DNA from: Halodesulfovibrio sp. MK-HDV
Lineage (GTDB): Bacteria; Desulfobacterota; Desulfovibrionia; Desulfovibrionales; Desulfovibrionaceae
Assembly (NCBI RefSeq): GCF_009914765.1
Contig: NZ_WYDS01000004.1
Location: forward strand, 129,124 to 193,123
Direction of reading: 5' to 3'
Length of the DNA stretch: 64,000 bases
Both the position numbers and the translations under genes were made by a program. The notes under the pieces were generated by a model, which saw only the letters and a list, made by a program, of their open reading frames with translations, was not told the origin of the DNA and searched no databases. This document shows, in pieces, positions 34,671-45,411 of this stretch. How positions within the stretch are numbered: the stretch's first letter is position 1; each line of letters begins with the position of its first letter.

Positions 34671-35642
34671 TTATAACACGCATAAAATGTCGCTCGGTGC
34701 TTCTTGTGCCATATGACTATAGAGACTTGATTGAATAAGTTGTTGCATCATGTTGCGGAACCAAATGTGCGATGCATCGTGATGCTGTCGCTCATGCCAT
34801 GCAATGGTGTAGTCGAATGGTTCAATATAGAACGGCAAAGCGCACCATGCCAGGTCGAATTCCGGCGCAAGGTTACTCGCAATATGGCTCGGCATAGTTG
34901 CAATCATATCAGAACTACTCACAACTTTACATACTGTTGTGTACAGAGGGGCTGAAAAACGTACGGATCGACGCTTACCGATTTTGGCAAGTTCCGCTTC
35001 GATAACGTGTACTTTGTCGCCACCGCCTGTAATGGCTGCATGGTCGAGAGAGCAGTATTCGCTTAGGGAAAGTCCACCCCCGCGTTGCATTAACGGGTGA
35101 TCTTTACGCATACAACATGCAAATTGATCCCGCCCAATAACGAGGTGATGTAGCCCTTGATACTGCGAATCCAACATTGATGTGATTAAATCATAGGGAC
35201 CGTTCGATAGCTTGCCGATTGTTGCTTCGTTCGACATTTCTAATCTAATAGAAATGTTAGGAGCAACTTTTAGGTAGTTTTCAAGAACTTTCGGAAAAAT
35301 ATATTCTGCCACATAGTCTGAGGTCGCAAAGGTGAATGTACGAGTGCATTCAGCCGGATCAAAACTACTTCGGTCGAGCAGTTCTGTAACCTCACCCAGA
35401 ATTCGTTCCAGATTCTGGCTCAGTTCTACTGCGCGTTCTGTGAGCGCAAAGTTGTTGCCACTGCGTACAAGCAACGGGTCGTCAAACAACTCACGAAGGT
35501 GCCGCAAGTTTTTGCTCATGCCGCTTTGTGTAATATTTAAGCGCTTCGCTGCACGGGTAACATTGCCTTCATCAAGCAACGCCTTAAGTGCAACAAGCAG
35601 GTTAAGGTTGACTGAAGCCAGATTAACTTGCCCTATATTCAT
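34671..35642 (-). CDS. LysR-family transcriptional regulator
   Basis: A 323-aa regulator. The N-terminal winged helix (about residues 10-70) includes NVTRAAKRLNITQSGMSKNL and LFDDPLLVRSGNNFALT. A two-lobed effector-binding domain follows. The effector is unknown. It starts 3 bases after the purN stop, so it is co-transcribed, an unusual place for a LysR regulator, which more often diverges from its target. Confidence 0.92.
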   Translation of the reverse strand: MNIGQVNLASVNLNLLVALKALLDEGNVTRAAKRLNITQSGMSKNLRHLRELFDDPLLVRSGNNFALTERAVELSQNLERILGEVTELLDRSSFDPAECTRTFTFATSDYVAEYIFPKVLENYLKVAPNISIRLEMSNEATIGKLSNGPYDLITSMLDSQYQGLHHLVIGRDQFACCMRKDHPLMQRGGGLSLSEYCSLDHAAITGGGDKVHVIEAELAKIGKRRSVRFSAPLYTTVCKVVSSSDMIATMPSHIASNLAPEFDLAWCALPFYIEPFDYTIAWHERQHHDASHIWFRNMMQQLIQSSLYSHMAQEAPSDILCVL

Positions 35643-35645
35643 TAC

Positions 35646-36320
35646 CTAAAATCCATCCTCTAATTGAGGTGAAACAATAAAGCTGCCGTCAGAAGGGATT
35701 TTGGCTAAGCCGGTATCCTGCACGGAAGCTTTGCGCCCGTTCTGAGAAACTCGTCTGGTGGCAATCCATTGCAAGACTTGCGGGTAAACACGATGTTCAA
35801 AAGTAAGCACACGTTTCTGCACAGTGCCCGCTGATTCATCAGACGCAAAAGGTACCACTGCCTGAGCAATAATAGCACCATTGTCCATAATTTCATCAAC
35901 GAAATGTACTGTACATCCTGCCAGTGTTACGCCGTACGCTACAGCATCCGCAATACCGTGCGCTCCCTTGAAAGACGGAAGCAGGGCAGGGTGGATATTA
36001 ACAATGCGCCCTGCAAATGTTTTAATAAACAAAGGAGTCAGTATACGCATAAAGCCAGCGAGAACAACAAGGTCAACATTAGCGGCTTGCAATTGTTCAA
36101 TCATCGCCGAATCAAATTCTTCTCTATTCTCAAAATTCGAGTGAAGAATGATTGCAGTCGGTATTCCGGCTTTTTTTGCACGTTCAAGTGCAAAAGCATT
36201 GCTGCGGTTGCAAAGAACCAGACAAATTTTTGCTTCTAAGGAGCCGCGTTCAACTGCATCAATAATGGATTGCAAGTTGGAACCGGAGCCGGATGCGAGT
36301 ACCGCTATGTTAAATGACAT
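35646..36320 (-). CDS. purN: Phosphoribosylglycinamide formyltransferase
   Basis: It transfers formyl from 10-formyl-tetrahydrofolate to GAR in purine synthesis. 224 aa. ASGSGSNLQSI binds the nucleotide phosphate. The active site is marked by NIHPALLPSFKGAHG and by CTVHFVDEIMDNGAIIAQ with the catalytic Asp. The first gene of an apparent purN-lysR-AMMECR1 unit. Confidence 0.95.
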   Translation of the reverse strand: MSFNIAVLASGSGSNLQSIIDAVERGSLEAKICLVLCNRSNAFALERAKKAGIPTAIILHSNFENREEFDSAMIEQLQAANVDLVVLAGFMRILTPLFIKTFAGRIVNIHPALLPSFKGAHGIADAVAYGVTLAGCTVHFVDEIMDNGAIIAQAVVPFASDESAGTVQKRVLTFEHRVYPQVLQWIATRRVSQNGRKASVQDTGLAKIPSDGSFIVSPQLEDGF

Positions 36321-36395
36321 TATGTCTCCGTAAAAATATGAGGCAGTTCGACAACGTATCTGAGTAATAAACCGGTAAGAAAGATCTTCCGGTGT

Positions 36396-38369
36396 CTATT
36401 TTATGGTTGCCCAAAACGGGTCTTCTTCTAACGTGCTGGTATCGCCACGATCACCGCCAGTGATTTCTGCACGCAACAGCCTGCGCATAATTTTACCGCT
36501 TCGGTTACGCGGGAGTGCATCACGAATGTCCACTGAACCTATTACAGCAATGGAACCGAGTTCAGCACGGACATGCCCAATGAGCTGCTGTTCTGTTTCG
36601 TCTTCTTCATCCATAAAGTACAGGGTGTCTGACTGTTCTTTGAGTACGACATATGCCTTTGCAACTTCGCCGCGAATTGAGTCCGGCATGCCGATAACAG
36701 CACATTCCGCCACGAGTGGATGCGAGGAAAGCGCTGCTTCAAATTCTGCGGTGCCTATTCGATGTCCGGCGATCATGATGACATCGTCAGCACGACCTTG
36801 CAGCCAGATGTATCCATCCTCGTCTTTTCGAGCAATATCTCCAGAGCAGTAATATCCCGGGAAACGAGACCAATACATTTCTTTGTACGTTTCTTCGTCA
36901 TTGAACAACGTAGTGATCATGGCAGGCCAAGGTTTTTTGATGATCAGATAGCCGCCTTTCCCTGTTGGAACAGGGGTACCGTCGTCATCAACAATATCAA
37001 TATCAACAGCTGGAAGAGGACGGGCTACGGAACCCGGTTTGAGCACAGATATCGGGTACGGAGAAATCATAATCATCCCCGTTTCAGTCTGCCACCACGT
37101 ATCCAGCAACGGGCATTGCCCTTTACCGATATGTTTGTGGAACCAGACCCATGCTTCCGGTGAAATTGGTTCACCTACAGTACCAAGCAGGCGCAGAGTA
37201 CTTAGGTCATGACGCAGGGCGTATTTTTCTCCAAAGCGCATAAGCATACGGATAAGTGTTGGAACTGTATAGAGAACTGAGATTCCCCAGCGCTCAACCA
37301 CAGACCATAGTCTTCCTGCTTCCGGATACAGCGGATGGCCTTCATACATGAAGGTTGTGGTTCCTGCCATAAGTGGTCCGTAGACAACGTACGAATGTCC
37401 TGTAATCCAACCTACATCAGCAGTACACCAAAAAATATCAGTGGCATTGTTGTCAAAAACCTGCGTGAAGGTTTGATGTACTCCCACCATGTAACCACCA
37501 TGCGAATGGACAACGCCTTTAGGCTTATCAGTCGTGCCAGAGGTATAGAGCATAAAGAGCGGATCAGTGGCATCCATGCTTTCTGTTATGGCTTCGTATG
37601 ATTTACCGCGCATGACATCATGCCACCACAAATCTTTTTCAGCATCCATCTCAACCGTAACATGGGTGCGGTGCACAACAATGGTGTGGTCGACAGTATG
37701 TTCAACCTGTTCAAGTGCTTCATCAACCAACGGCTTTAGCGTTAAGATACGACCGTTTCGGTAGAATGCATCGACTGTAATAATAATTTTTGGTTTTGCA
37801 TCTTCAATACGTTCCGCAAGTGCATTGGCTGAGAATCCGGCAAACACGACACTATGAATTGCGCCGATTTTTGCTGCTGCGAGCATAGAGATTACAGTTT
37901 CCGGTAGCGACGGAAGGTAAATTACAACCGTGTCACCTTTTGTAACACCAAGTTCACGCATGGCATTAGCGCATTTGTTAACTTCTCTATAAAGTTCAAA
38001 ATATGTGAGCCGTTTCGTGTCACCCGGTTCACCTTCCCAAATAAGAGCAAGTTTATTGCGGTTTGGAGAGGTTATGTGTCTGTCGAGAGCATTGTGCACT
38101 ATGTTGCAACGGGCGCCGAAAAACCATTTGTAGAAGGGCGCATCTGTGTCGTTAAGTACAGTATCCCACCGGCGGTACCACTGAAGTCGTTCCGCTGCAT
38201 CTTCCCAGTAAGCCAGGCTGTCCACACTTGCTTTGTGATAAGCATGCTTCAGGTCGGCAGGGTTTACAGCAGAATCTGCAATAACACGCGGCAGAGGACG
38301 AAAAACTCGTTGTTCCGTCAAAAGTGATTCAACAGTTCCGTTGGATGTAGGTTGTGTGTTGTCTATCAT
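36396..38369 (-). CDS. acs: Acetyl-CoA synthetase
   Basis: It activates acetate to acetyl-CoA through an acetyl-adenylate. 657 aa from ATG 38369, one base after the regulator's stop. The P-loop reads YTSGTTDKPKGVVHS. The C-terminal catalytic Lys is K626 in PRNRSGKIMRR, the site usually controlled by acetylation. A TWWQTETG segment matches the family. It is translationally coupled to the LytTR regulator upstream, suggesting direct control of acetate use. Confidence 0.96.
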   Translation of the reverse strand: MIDNTQPTSNGTVESLLTEQRVFRPLPRVIADSAVNPADLKHAYHKASVDSLAYWEDAAERLQWYRRWDTVLNDTDAPFYKWFFGARCNIVHNALDRHITSPNRNKLALIWEGEPGDTKRLTYFELYREVNKCANAMRELGVTKGDTVVIYLPSLPETVISMLAAAKIGAIHSVVFAGFSANALAERIEDAKPKIIITVDAFYRNGRILTLKPLVDEALEQVEHTVDHTIVVHRTHVTVEMDAEKDLWWHDVMRGKSYEAITESMDATDPLFMLYTSGTTDKPKGVVHSHGGYMVGVHQTFTQVFDNNATDIFWCTADVGWITGHSYVVYGPLMAGTTTFMYEGHPLYPEAGRLWSVVERWGISVLYTVPTLIRMLMRFGEKYALRHDLSTLRLLGTVGEPISPEAWVWFHKHIGKGQCPLLDTWWQTETGMIMISPYPISVLKPGSVARPLPAVDIDIVDDDGTPVPTGKGGYLIIKKPWPAMITTLFNDEETYKEMYWSRFPGYYCSGDIARKDEDGYIWLQGRADDVIMIAGHRIGTAEFEAALSSHPLVAECAVIGMPDSIRGEVAKAYVVLKEQSDTLYFMDEEDETEQQLIGHVRAELGSIAVIGSVDIRDALPRNRSGKIMRRLLRAEITGGDRGDTSTLEEDPFWATIK

Positions 38370-38370
38370 G

Positions 38371-39255
38371 CTATAGCCCCAGAACTTGTTTGAGTTCACC
38401 TAACCGCCTGCGGCTGATAGGAATTTCAATACGGGTACGTCCGGCAGTTCTCAACATGAAGTTGGAACCGGGAAGTGATGCGATTTCTGTAACCATGTCC
38501 AAATTTACTAGGAATTTGCGATGTGCGCGGAAGAAATTGTGCGGGCGCAATCTCGCTTCCAAAATTTTCAACCTGTACGAAGTAAGGTGTTTTCCGGAAG
38601 CGGTGTGGACATAGGTGTAGTCTTCGTTGGCTTCAATAAAAATAATCTCGTTATACGGCAGCAACATTGTACGCCCGCCGGAGGTGATGGCGAGTTTTTC
38701 AATTTCTGCTGGGCGGAATTTTTCCGTAAGCTCCCATGCTTGTCGCAATGCATTGAGGAACTGATCCTGCTCTTCTTCTTCCAATGGAAGTTGAAGAGTC
38801 TGTTCCGGTTCTCCATCCTCAACTTCAGCAACGTCACGAACCGTTGGCTCCTGCCATTGTGTGGAAGGTTCCTGCGCGAGGTTGAAGTGCATTCTGAATT
38901 GTTCAAGACGCGAAACAGAACGCGCGAACCGTTCTTCTGTGCATGGGAAGATGAGATAATCTGTGGCTTCGAGTTCAAACGCTGTAAATGCGTCGTCCTC
39001 GTTATCTGCCAGAAAAATGAGAGCCGGTTGTTTGGTACGTCCGCGGAGGCGCCGTGTGAGTTCAAAGCCGTCGCGTGGTTCCTTGATGGAAACAGCTACA
39101 ACGAGAACAGCGTATTCAATGGCACTGAGTAATTCCAGTGCCTCATCCACATGCACGGCCTCGCCCACTATACGCACGAAATCGACAGGCTCGAAAAACT
39201 TTCTGAGCTGTGTTCGGATTTCCGGATCTGGATGAACAAGTAGTGTTGGTAACAT
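38371..39255 (-). CDS. LytTR-family DNA-binding regulator with degenerate receiver
   Basis: 294 aa. The C-terminal LytTR DNA-binding domain (about 195-294) is clear: LLPYNEIIFIEANEDYTYVH and FFRAHRKFLVNLDMV. The N-terminal domain has the receiver fold, but its key sites are lost. The phosphoacceptor position (about residue 55) falls in VLVVAVSIKEPRDG and is Val. The conserved Thr is Ala (FLADN), and the Lys is Phe103 (DYLIFP). Phosphorylation is thus unlikely. A Glu-rich linker joins the domains. No kinase gene is adjacent. ATG 39255 is chosen over TTG 39264; both lack a strong ribosome site. Confidence 0.88.
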   Translation of the reverse strand: MLPTLLVHPDPEIRTQLRKFFEPVDFVRIVGEAVHVDEALELLSAIEYAVLVVAVSIKEPRDGFELTRRLRGRTKQPALIFLADNEDDAFTAFELEATDYLIFPCTEERFARSVSRLEQFRMHFNLAQEPSTQWQEPTVRDVAEVEDGEPEQTLQLPLEEEEQDQFLNALRQAWELTEKFRPAEIEKLAITSGGRTMLLPYNEIIFIEANEDYTYVHTASGKHLTSYRLKILEARLRPHNFFRAHRKFLVNLDMVTEIASLPGSNFMLRTAGRTRIEIPISRRRLGELKQVLGL

Positions 39256-39361
39256 AGTAGGCAACCGTGATTTGAAAGCTGAAAAAAATATTTACATAAC
39301 TGACTCGCACAATACTACATTCTCAACTGCATCATGTGAAGGGAAACTCGACCTTCTCTGG

Positions 39362-39391
39362 TTGAACAGTGAATTCGTACCGAAATATGGA
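39362..39391 (+). promoter_or_regulatory. Candidate promoter of a plus-strand RNA
   Basis: TTGAAC (39362-39367), an 18-base spacer and TATGGA (39386-39391) resemble a sigma-70 promoter pointing toward the structured segment. Evidence is sequence match only. Confidence 0.3.
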
Positions 39392-39397
39392 GTAATC

Positions 39398-39626
39398 AGC
39401 AAAGGATAACATTTGAAAACCAATAAATTCGCAGTCGGGAGGACGACACTTCCGCGGGATAGCGGGGAAGCGGTTGTTAACCGTTGGCGAATATTAGAGC
39501 GATGCGAAAGCTAGTGTCCTAAGGGGGAGTACTTTTCATGGAGGCGCTTGCCTAGCCCCAAAATGTATCTACCTGGCAGCATTTCTTTGGATATAAAAAA
39601 AGACCGCACAATGTGCGGCCTTTCTT
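39398..39626 (+). ncRNA. Candidate structured non-coding RNA
   Basis: This GC-richer stretch inside AT-rich flanks has no open frame but many complementary segments. ATTCGC (39427-39432) pairs with GCGAAT (39487-39492). Inside lie CTTCCGC/GCGGGGAAG with a GGGATA loop (39449-39470) and CGGTT-GTT-AACCG (39471-39483). AGG...ACACT (39440-39450) can pair with AGTGTCCT (39513-39520), forming a pseudoknot or alternative fold. A terminator-like hairpin closes it at 39593-39626. Several GGA motifs occur. 6S RNA or a CsrA-binding RNA are possible, but neither was recognised. On the minus strand it would be the leader of the LytTR-acs operon. Confidence 0.4.
39593..39626. terminator. Terminator of rny (possibly bidirectional)
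   Basis: CCGCAC-AAT-GTGCGG with flanking AAG/CTT is followed by seven Ts on the minus strand and by CTTTCTT on the plus strand. It lies about 30 bases past the rny stop. Confidence 0.75.
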
Positions 39627-39648
39627 ACGTTCTTAAGAGAGCGTCTTG

Positions 39649-41208
39649 CTATTTAGCAAAGCCTACTGCTCGGCGTTCGCGAATTACAGTTACGCGAATC
39701 TGACCCGGGTAGGTAAGATTGTTTTCAATCTTATCAGCAATCTCTTTACAGAGTAGGTAGGTGGAATCGTCATCTACGTTATCGGAGTTAACCATAACGC
39801 GGATTTCACGACCAGCCTGAATAGCGTAAGCTTTTGCTACGCCATCAAATGCTGTTGCAATGCCTTCGAGTTCTTCGAGGCGTTTAACGTAGTTCTCAAG
39901 GAGTTCTTTACGAGCGCCTGGACGAGCACCGGACAAGGAGTCCGCAGCCTGAACGAGAACTGCAAGAGCAGTGGTCGGCGGAGTATCTTCATGGTGCGCT
40001 GCAATTGCATGCACGATGTCTTTAGCTTCACCGTATTTTTTAGCCAGATCAGCACCGATAAGTGCGTGCGGGCCTTCAACTTCATGGTCGATAGCTTTAC
40101 CAAGGTCATGCAGTAAGCCTGCACGTTTAGCCTTTTTGATATCAAGGCCAAGCTCAGCAGCCATCATTCCACAGAGAGAAGAAACTTCCAAAGAATGCTG
40201 TAAAACATTCTGGGAGAAACTTGTGCGGTATTTAAGCTGACCGAGGAACTTAATAAGCTCAGGATGGATACCGTGAACACCAGCATCGAAAGTGGCCTGT
40301 TCGCCAACTTCACGAAGCTGAACTTCAAGCTCTTCCTTAACCTTGCCAACAACATCTTCAATGCGTGCAGGGTGAATACGGCCATCGCTGATGAGACGTT
40401 CGAGTGCCATTTTGGCAATCTGACGACGCAGCGGGCTGTATGCGGAAAGGATGACTGTTTCAGGAGTATCATCAATAATGAGATCAACACCGGTGGCTGC
40501 TTCGATAGCGCGAATGTTACGCCCTTCACGGCCGATGATGCGTCCTTTCATATCTTCGCTTGGCAGGGTAACAGCGGTAACGGTCTGTTCACCAACGTAG
40601 TCACCTGCGTAGCGCTGGATAGCAGTAGCAATAATGTGCTGAGATTTGCGGTTAGCAGTCTCTTTTGCTTCCATTTCAATCTGGCGAACCATTTTAGCGG
40701 CTTCATGCTTAGTACGTGCTTCCACTTCGCTGAAGAGGCGTTCTTTCGCTTCTTCAATGGTAAGGCCAGATACTTCTTGTAATTTCAGTTCCTGCTCATC
40801 AAGTTTGGAGTCGAGCAGTGCAATTTTATCTTCGATTTTACGTTCTTTGCGAGTGAGGTCTTTTTCCAGAGAAAGCAGTTCCTGTTCTTTCTGGTTAGCC
40901 TGTTCGCGCTTACGTTCTACGCGTTCACTGAGTTCCTGAATTTTACGGTCGCGAGCTTTGGTTTCATTCTCACGGTCTTTAAATTCACGGTCAAGTTCGC
41001 GCTTCTGTTTGTATATCTCGTCCTGACCCTGAAGAATAATTTCTTTCTTTTGAGCCTGTGCTTCCTTACGAGCTTCTTCAATGATGCGTGTGGATAGTTC
41101 CTTCGCGTCACCCAATCGCTTAGAGGAAACAACTTTATGCAGTGCGTATCCGGAGCCAGCTCCAATAATAGCACCAACAAGGACGAGCCCGAGTGATATC
41201 AGACTCAT
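39649..41208 (-). CDS. rny: Ribonuclease Y
   Basis: A membrane-anchored endoribonuclease that starts mRNA decay. 519 aa, the usual length. One N-terminal membrane span (about 2-22), a long coiled coil (about 30-200), a KH RNA-binding domain ([19 protein letters not shown]) and an HD domain with [15 protein letters not shown] 41208 has GGGAGAAAAGG upstream; a longer frame of 8 codons lacks support. It follows zapA after a 160-base gap and ends with a terminator. Confidence 0.96.
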   Translation of the reverse strand: MSLISLGLVLVGAIIGAGSGYALHKVVSSKRLGDAKELSTRIIEEARKEAQAQKKEIILQGQDEIYKQKRELDREFKDRENETKARDRKIQELSERVERKREQANQKEQELLSLEKDLTRKERKIEDKIALLDSKLDEQELKLQEVSGLTIEEAKERLFSEVEARTKHEAAKMVRQIEMEAKETANRKSQHIIATAIQRYAGDYVGEQTVTAVTLPSEDMKGRIIGREGRNIRAIEAATGVDLIIDDTPETVILSAYSPLRRQIAKMALERLISDGRIHPARIEDVVGKVKEELEVQLREVGEQATFDAGVHGIHPELIKFLGQLKYRTSFSQNVLQHSLEVSSLCGMMAAELGLDIKKAKRAGLLHDLGKAIDHEVEGPHALIGADLAKKYGEAKDIVHAIAAHHEDTPPTTALAVLVQAADSLSGARPGARKELLENYVKRLEELEGIATAFDGVAKAYAIQAGREIRVMVNSDNVDDDSTYLLCKEIADKIENNLTYPGQIRVTVIRERRAVGFAK

Positions 41209-41370
41209 ACCTTTTCTCCCGTTATTACACACAGATTCTGTGAATCTGAGATGTACATGTTTAGAGCACAGATGTGCCTTTATATATAAAGGGAGAGTGG
41301 AAAAAAAAAAGCCCCGACTGTCTATATAAATTAATACAGTATGGCGTATTGCGAGCAGGAAAATGTCAAA
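41209..41370. other. Leader region of rny
   Basis: On the minus strand ACTGT...ACAGT can pair, followed by CGGGGC and a run of ten or more Ts (plus-strand A tract near 41300-41310). The pattern partly resembles a terminator after zapA, but GGGGC has no clear partner. An rny promoter is likely in the AT-rich part after it. Confidence 0.35.
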
Positions 41371-41667
41371 TTAAGACAAGTTATCCTGTGTTGCTGCGTC
41401 ATTATCTGCACAGCCTTCCACTCTCGTTGTTAATCGTTCTAATCGTTGTTCAAGCGTTAGCAGCCTGTCTGCTGTAAGCAAATAATCATCTGCAAGCCCC
41501 AAGACAAGGAAGATGAGCAACTTTTCCTTGCTTATAGGCATACCCGGACTGTAGAGCGTGTTAAAACGGTCCTCTACAAGAATTTTCGCCCGTTCGACAG
41601 CGTCGTGGTCCGCTTCCGATTTGAAAGAGACCTCGGTGCCGAGTATTTTCAGAGTGAAGCTGCGCAT
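41371..41667 (-). CDS. zapA: Cell division protein ZapA
   Basis: A 98-aa protein of the ZapA type, which bundles FtsZ filaments at mid-cell. The opening FTLKILGTEVSFKSEADHDAV and the helical KLLIFLVLGLADDYLLTADR match the family. The C-terminal part is a coiled coil through which ZapA dimers form tetramers. It starts six bases after the coiled-coil gene at 41674, forming a pair. Confidence 0.87.
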   Translation of the reverse strand: MRSFTLKILGTEVSFKSEADHDAVERAKILVEDRFNTLYSPGMPISKEKLLIFLVLGLADDYLLTADRLLTLEQRLERLTTRVEGCADNDAATQDNLS

Positions 41668-41673
41668 AGCTTA

Positions 41674-41910
41674 TTACATTGAGTCTGTAGGGTTTGAAAG
41701 CTTAGACAGCAGACCGTCAATGCGGCCCATAACTGCATCTTTCGTGGAACGTTCTTGTTCCAATTCGTCCTTCAAGGAGCGATTCTCTTCTTCGAGCACA
41801 GAAAGACTTACTTCAACTTCTTCTTTAAGCTGAATATTTTCGTTCTTAAGCAACTCTACTTCTTCAAGAAGAGATTCTAATCTTTGTTCTAAACGGTCTA
41901 TAAGTTCCAT
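41674..41910 (-). CDS. ZapB-like coiled-coil protein
   Basis: A 78-aa, strongly acidic protein that is almost all coiled coil (heptads from about 4 to 65, such as RLEQRLESLLEEVELLKNEN). The size and position directly before zapA fit a ZapB-type divisome partner of ZapA, but low-complexity coiled coils give weak homology. It follows glmU by 37 bases and is probably co-transcribed with it. Confidence 0.72.
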   Translation of the reverse strand: MELIDRLEQRLESLLEEVELLKNENIQLKEEVEVSLSVLEEENRSLKDELEQERSTKDAVMGRIDGLLSKLSNPTDSM

Positions 41911-41947
41911 AAGCTTTAACTATCCTTTTTGGTACGAGAAATCAATA

Positions 41948-43321
41948 CTAGCATTTTTTGGGCAAGTTCTTCTGCTTGCCACGAGCAACAGCAATCGTGT
42001 TTTCAGGAATATCTTTTGTTATAACGGAGCCTGCTCCAACAAGGGAATTTTTTCCCACGCAAACTGGAGCAACCAGAGAAGAGTTAGAGCCGATGAAGGC
42101 ATTGTCTTCGATGATTGTCTTGTACTTGTTAACGCCGTCGTAGTTACATGTAATTGTACCTGCGCCAATGTTAACACCAGTACCCACTTCAGTATCACCA
42201 AGGTAGGTGAAGTGGTTTGCTTTGGAGCCTTCTCCCAATACGGTTTTTTTCATTTCTACAAAGTTACCGACTTTGGCACTCTGTTCCATGACAGCACCTG
42301 GACGAAGCCGTGCGTAAGGACCTACTGTACAGTCGTTCCCTACAGTTGCACCATCAAGGTGGCTAAATGGATGAATAACACACCCTTCTGCCAAAGTGGA
42401 ATCTTTAATCCAAGTGTTAGAATAAATTTCTGCGCCGCGTTTCACATGGGTAGTACCATAGAGTTCACACGGGCCATGCAGTACGGCACCCGGCTCAAGC
42501 GTTACCATTGGTCCAAGGCGCACGTATTCCGGCGCATGGATGGTCACACCTTGTTCAAGCCATTCCATAACAAGAGTGGCACGAAGCAGGGATTCTGAAC
42601 GCACAAGTTCCGCAGGATTGTTGATGCCGAGCAGCTGCGGATCGTTGCCACATTCCACACCGGCAACGGTCATCTGTTCTTGAACAGCAAATCCTACGAG
42701 ATCTGTAATATAATATTCACCGCTCTTGTTCTCGTTGCAAAGGCGTTTGAGAAGCGGTGTAACACTTGCGATATTGAGCAGGTAGATACCTGCATTGATT
42801 TCACGGGGCTCTGGACCATGCAGATTTTCATCGTAGTCTTTCGCTTCGATAATAGCAGCTACATCGCCAAGATGACGCACAACGCGGCCGAATGAGCCGG
42901 GATGTGGAAGGGTAAGAGTCATGAAACCAATATCAGCGTTATTGGAAAGAGACTCTTTTAGAAAATTGATGAGCCGGGGCTGCGGTAATAGAGGAGTGTC
43001 ACCATTAACAACAAGAACATGAGAGAGACCGGACTCTACGAGTTCGTCCCATGCTGTTTGTAATGCGTGTCCTGTACCGAGCTGTTCGGTTTGGTGAATA
43101 AAATTACGTTCTTCGCCGGCAAATTTTTCTTCAATCATTTCTGATCGATGACCAACTACGGTCCAGATGCCTTCTCCGAAGAGCGGGTCTAAAGCTGTAT
43201 ATACATAACGGAGCATTGGTGCGCCTAAAAGTTCCTGAAGAACTTTGGGCTTGTCAGAATGCATACGGGTACCTTTACCCGCAGCAAGCACAAGTGCTCC
43301 GATTGTTTCTCTGGCAGACAT
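41948..43321 (-). CDS. glmU: Bifunctional GlmU (uridyltransferase / acetyltransferase)
   Basis: It acetylates glucosamine-1-phosphate and then makes UDP-GlcNAc, the precursor for peptidoglycan and lipid A. 457 aa. The N-terminal pyrophosphorylase begins LVLAAGKGTRMHSDKPKVLQ. The C-terminal half (from about 250) is a left-handed beta-helix, with GNFVEMKKTVLGEGSKANH carrying catalytic residues. AGGAG precedes the ATG. It lies after the atp operon terminator, so it has its own promoter in the 43322-43500 gap. Confidence 0.97.
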   Translation of the reverse strand: MSARETIGALVLAAGKGTRMHSDKPKVLQELLGAPMLRYVYTALDPLFGEGIWTVVGHRSEMIEEKFAGEERNFIHQTEQLGTGHALQTAWDELVESGLSHVLVVNGDTPLLPQPRLINFLKESLSNNADIGFMTLTLPHPGSFGRVVRHLGDVAAIIEAKDYDENLHGPEPREINAGIYLLNIASVTPLLKRLCNENKSGEYYITDLVGFAVQEQMTVAGVECGNDPQLLGINNPAELVRSESLLRATLVMEWLEQGVTIHAPEYVRLGPMVTLEPGAVLHGPCELYGTTHVKRGAEIYSNTWIKDSTLAEGCVIHPFSHLDGATVGNDCTVGPYARLRPGAVMEQSAKVGNFVEMKKTVLGEGSKANHFTYLGDTEVGTGVNIGAGTITCNYDGVNKYKTIIEDNAFIGSNSSLVAPVCVGKNSLVGAGSVITKDIPENTIAVARGKQKNLPKKC

Positions 43322-43500
43322 TCTTACTCCTGAGATACCATGGTAACAAGTACTTCTAACGCATATGTACTACGTGTGTGAGCGGGGACTTGTCTAGTAG
43401 AAACGTATAATTGAATTTATAAGGAAAAGACTGGGAGTGGCGTGGCAAGGGGGCTGGAAGGAATTGTTTGTAATGCAGTGGCTTGGAATATTTAATGATA

Positions 43501-43533
43501 AAAAAAAAGCAGGCTGTTCGAAAACAGCCTGCT
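43501..43533 (-). terminator. Terminator of the atp operon
   Basis: AGCAGGCTGTT and its complement form an 11-bp stem. On the minus strand eight or more Ts follow. It lies 25 bases past the atpC stop. Confidence 0.9.
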
Positions 43534-43557
43534 CTTACTATTACGATAATCTGAATA

Positions 43558-43962
43558 TTATTCAGGATTACGCACTTTGAGGCGATGGAGTGAACGAGCA
43601 AGAGCTGCTCGTGCACGAGCGTAGTCAACTGCGTCCATTTCCATGGACATGCGTTGTTCAGCACGCTCTCTGGCCTGACGAGCACGACCGAGATCGATGT
43701 CTTCAGCACGCTCGGCAGCTTCAGCAAGGATGGTTACTTTGTTCTCGGAGATCTCTGCAAAACCGCCGGAGACAAACACGTAACGTGTCTGGCCGCCAAC
43801 ATTGTAGTGCAAAGGACCGATCTGAAGTGCAGCAAGGAACGGTATGTGATTTGGCAAAATACCAAACTCACCGTTGTGCCCAGGTGCACCTACATAGTCC
43901 ACATCTTCACTAAGTACGAGCCGATCTGGCGTTACAATCTCGAGACGAAGTATATTTCCCAT
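43558..43962 (-). CDS. atpC: ATP synthase epsilon subunit
   Basis: 134 aa. An N-terminal beta-sandwich ([36 protein letters not shown]) and a C-terminal helical hairpin. It sits in the central stalk and can brake ATP hydrolysis. Last gene of the operon, 20 bases after atpD. Confidence 0.96.
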   Translation of the reverse strand: MGNILRLEIVTPDRLVLSEDVDYVGAPGHNGEFGILPNHIPFLAALQIGPLHYNVGGQTRYVFVSGGFAEISENKVTILAEAAERAEDIDLGRARQARERAEQRMSMEMDAVDYARARAALARSLHRLKVRNPE

Positions 43963-43982
43963 AAGTCAGCTCCTTTTAGGGA

Positions 43983-45395
<1,413 letters not shown>

Positions 45396-45411
45396 TCATT
45401 CGCTCCCTTAC

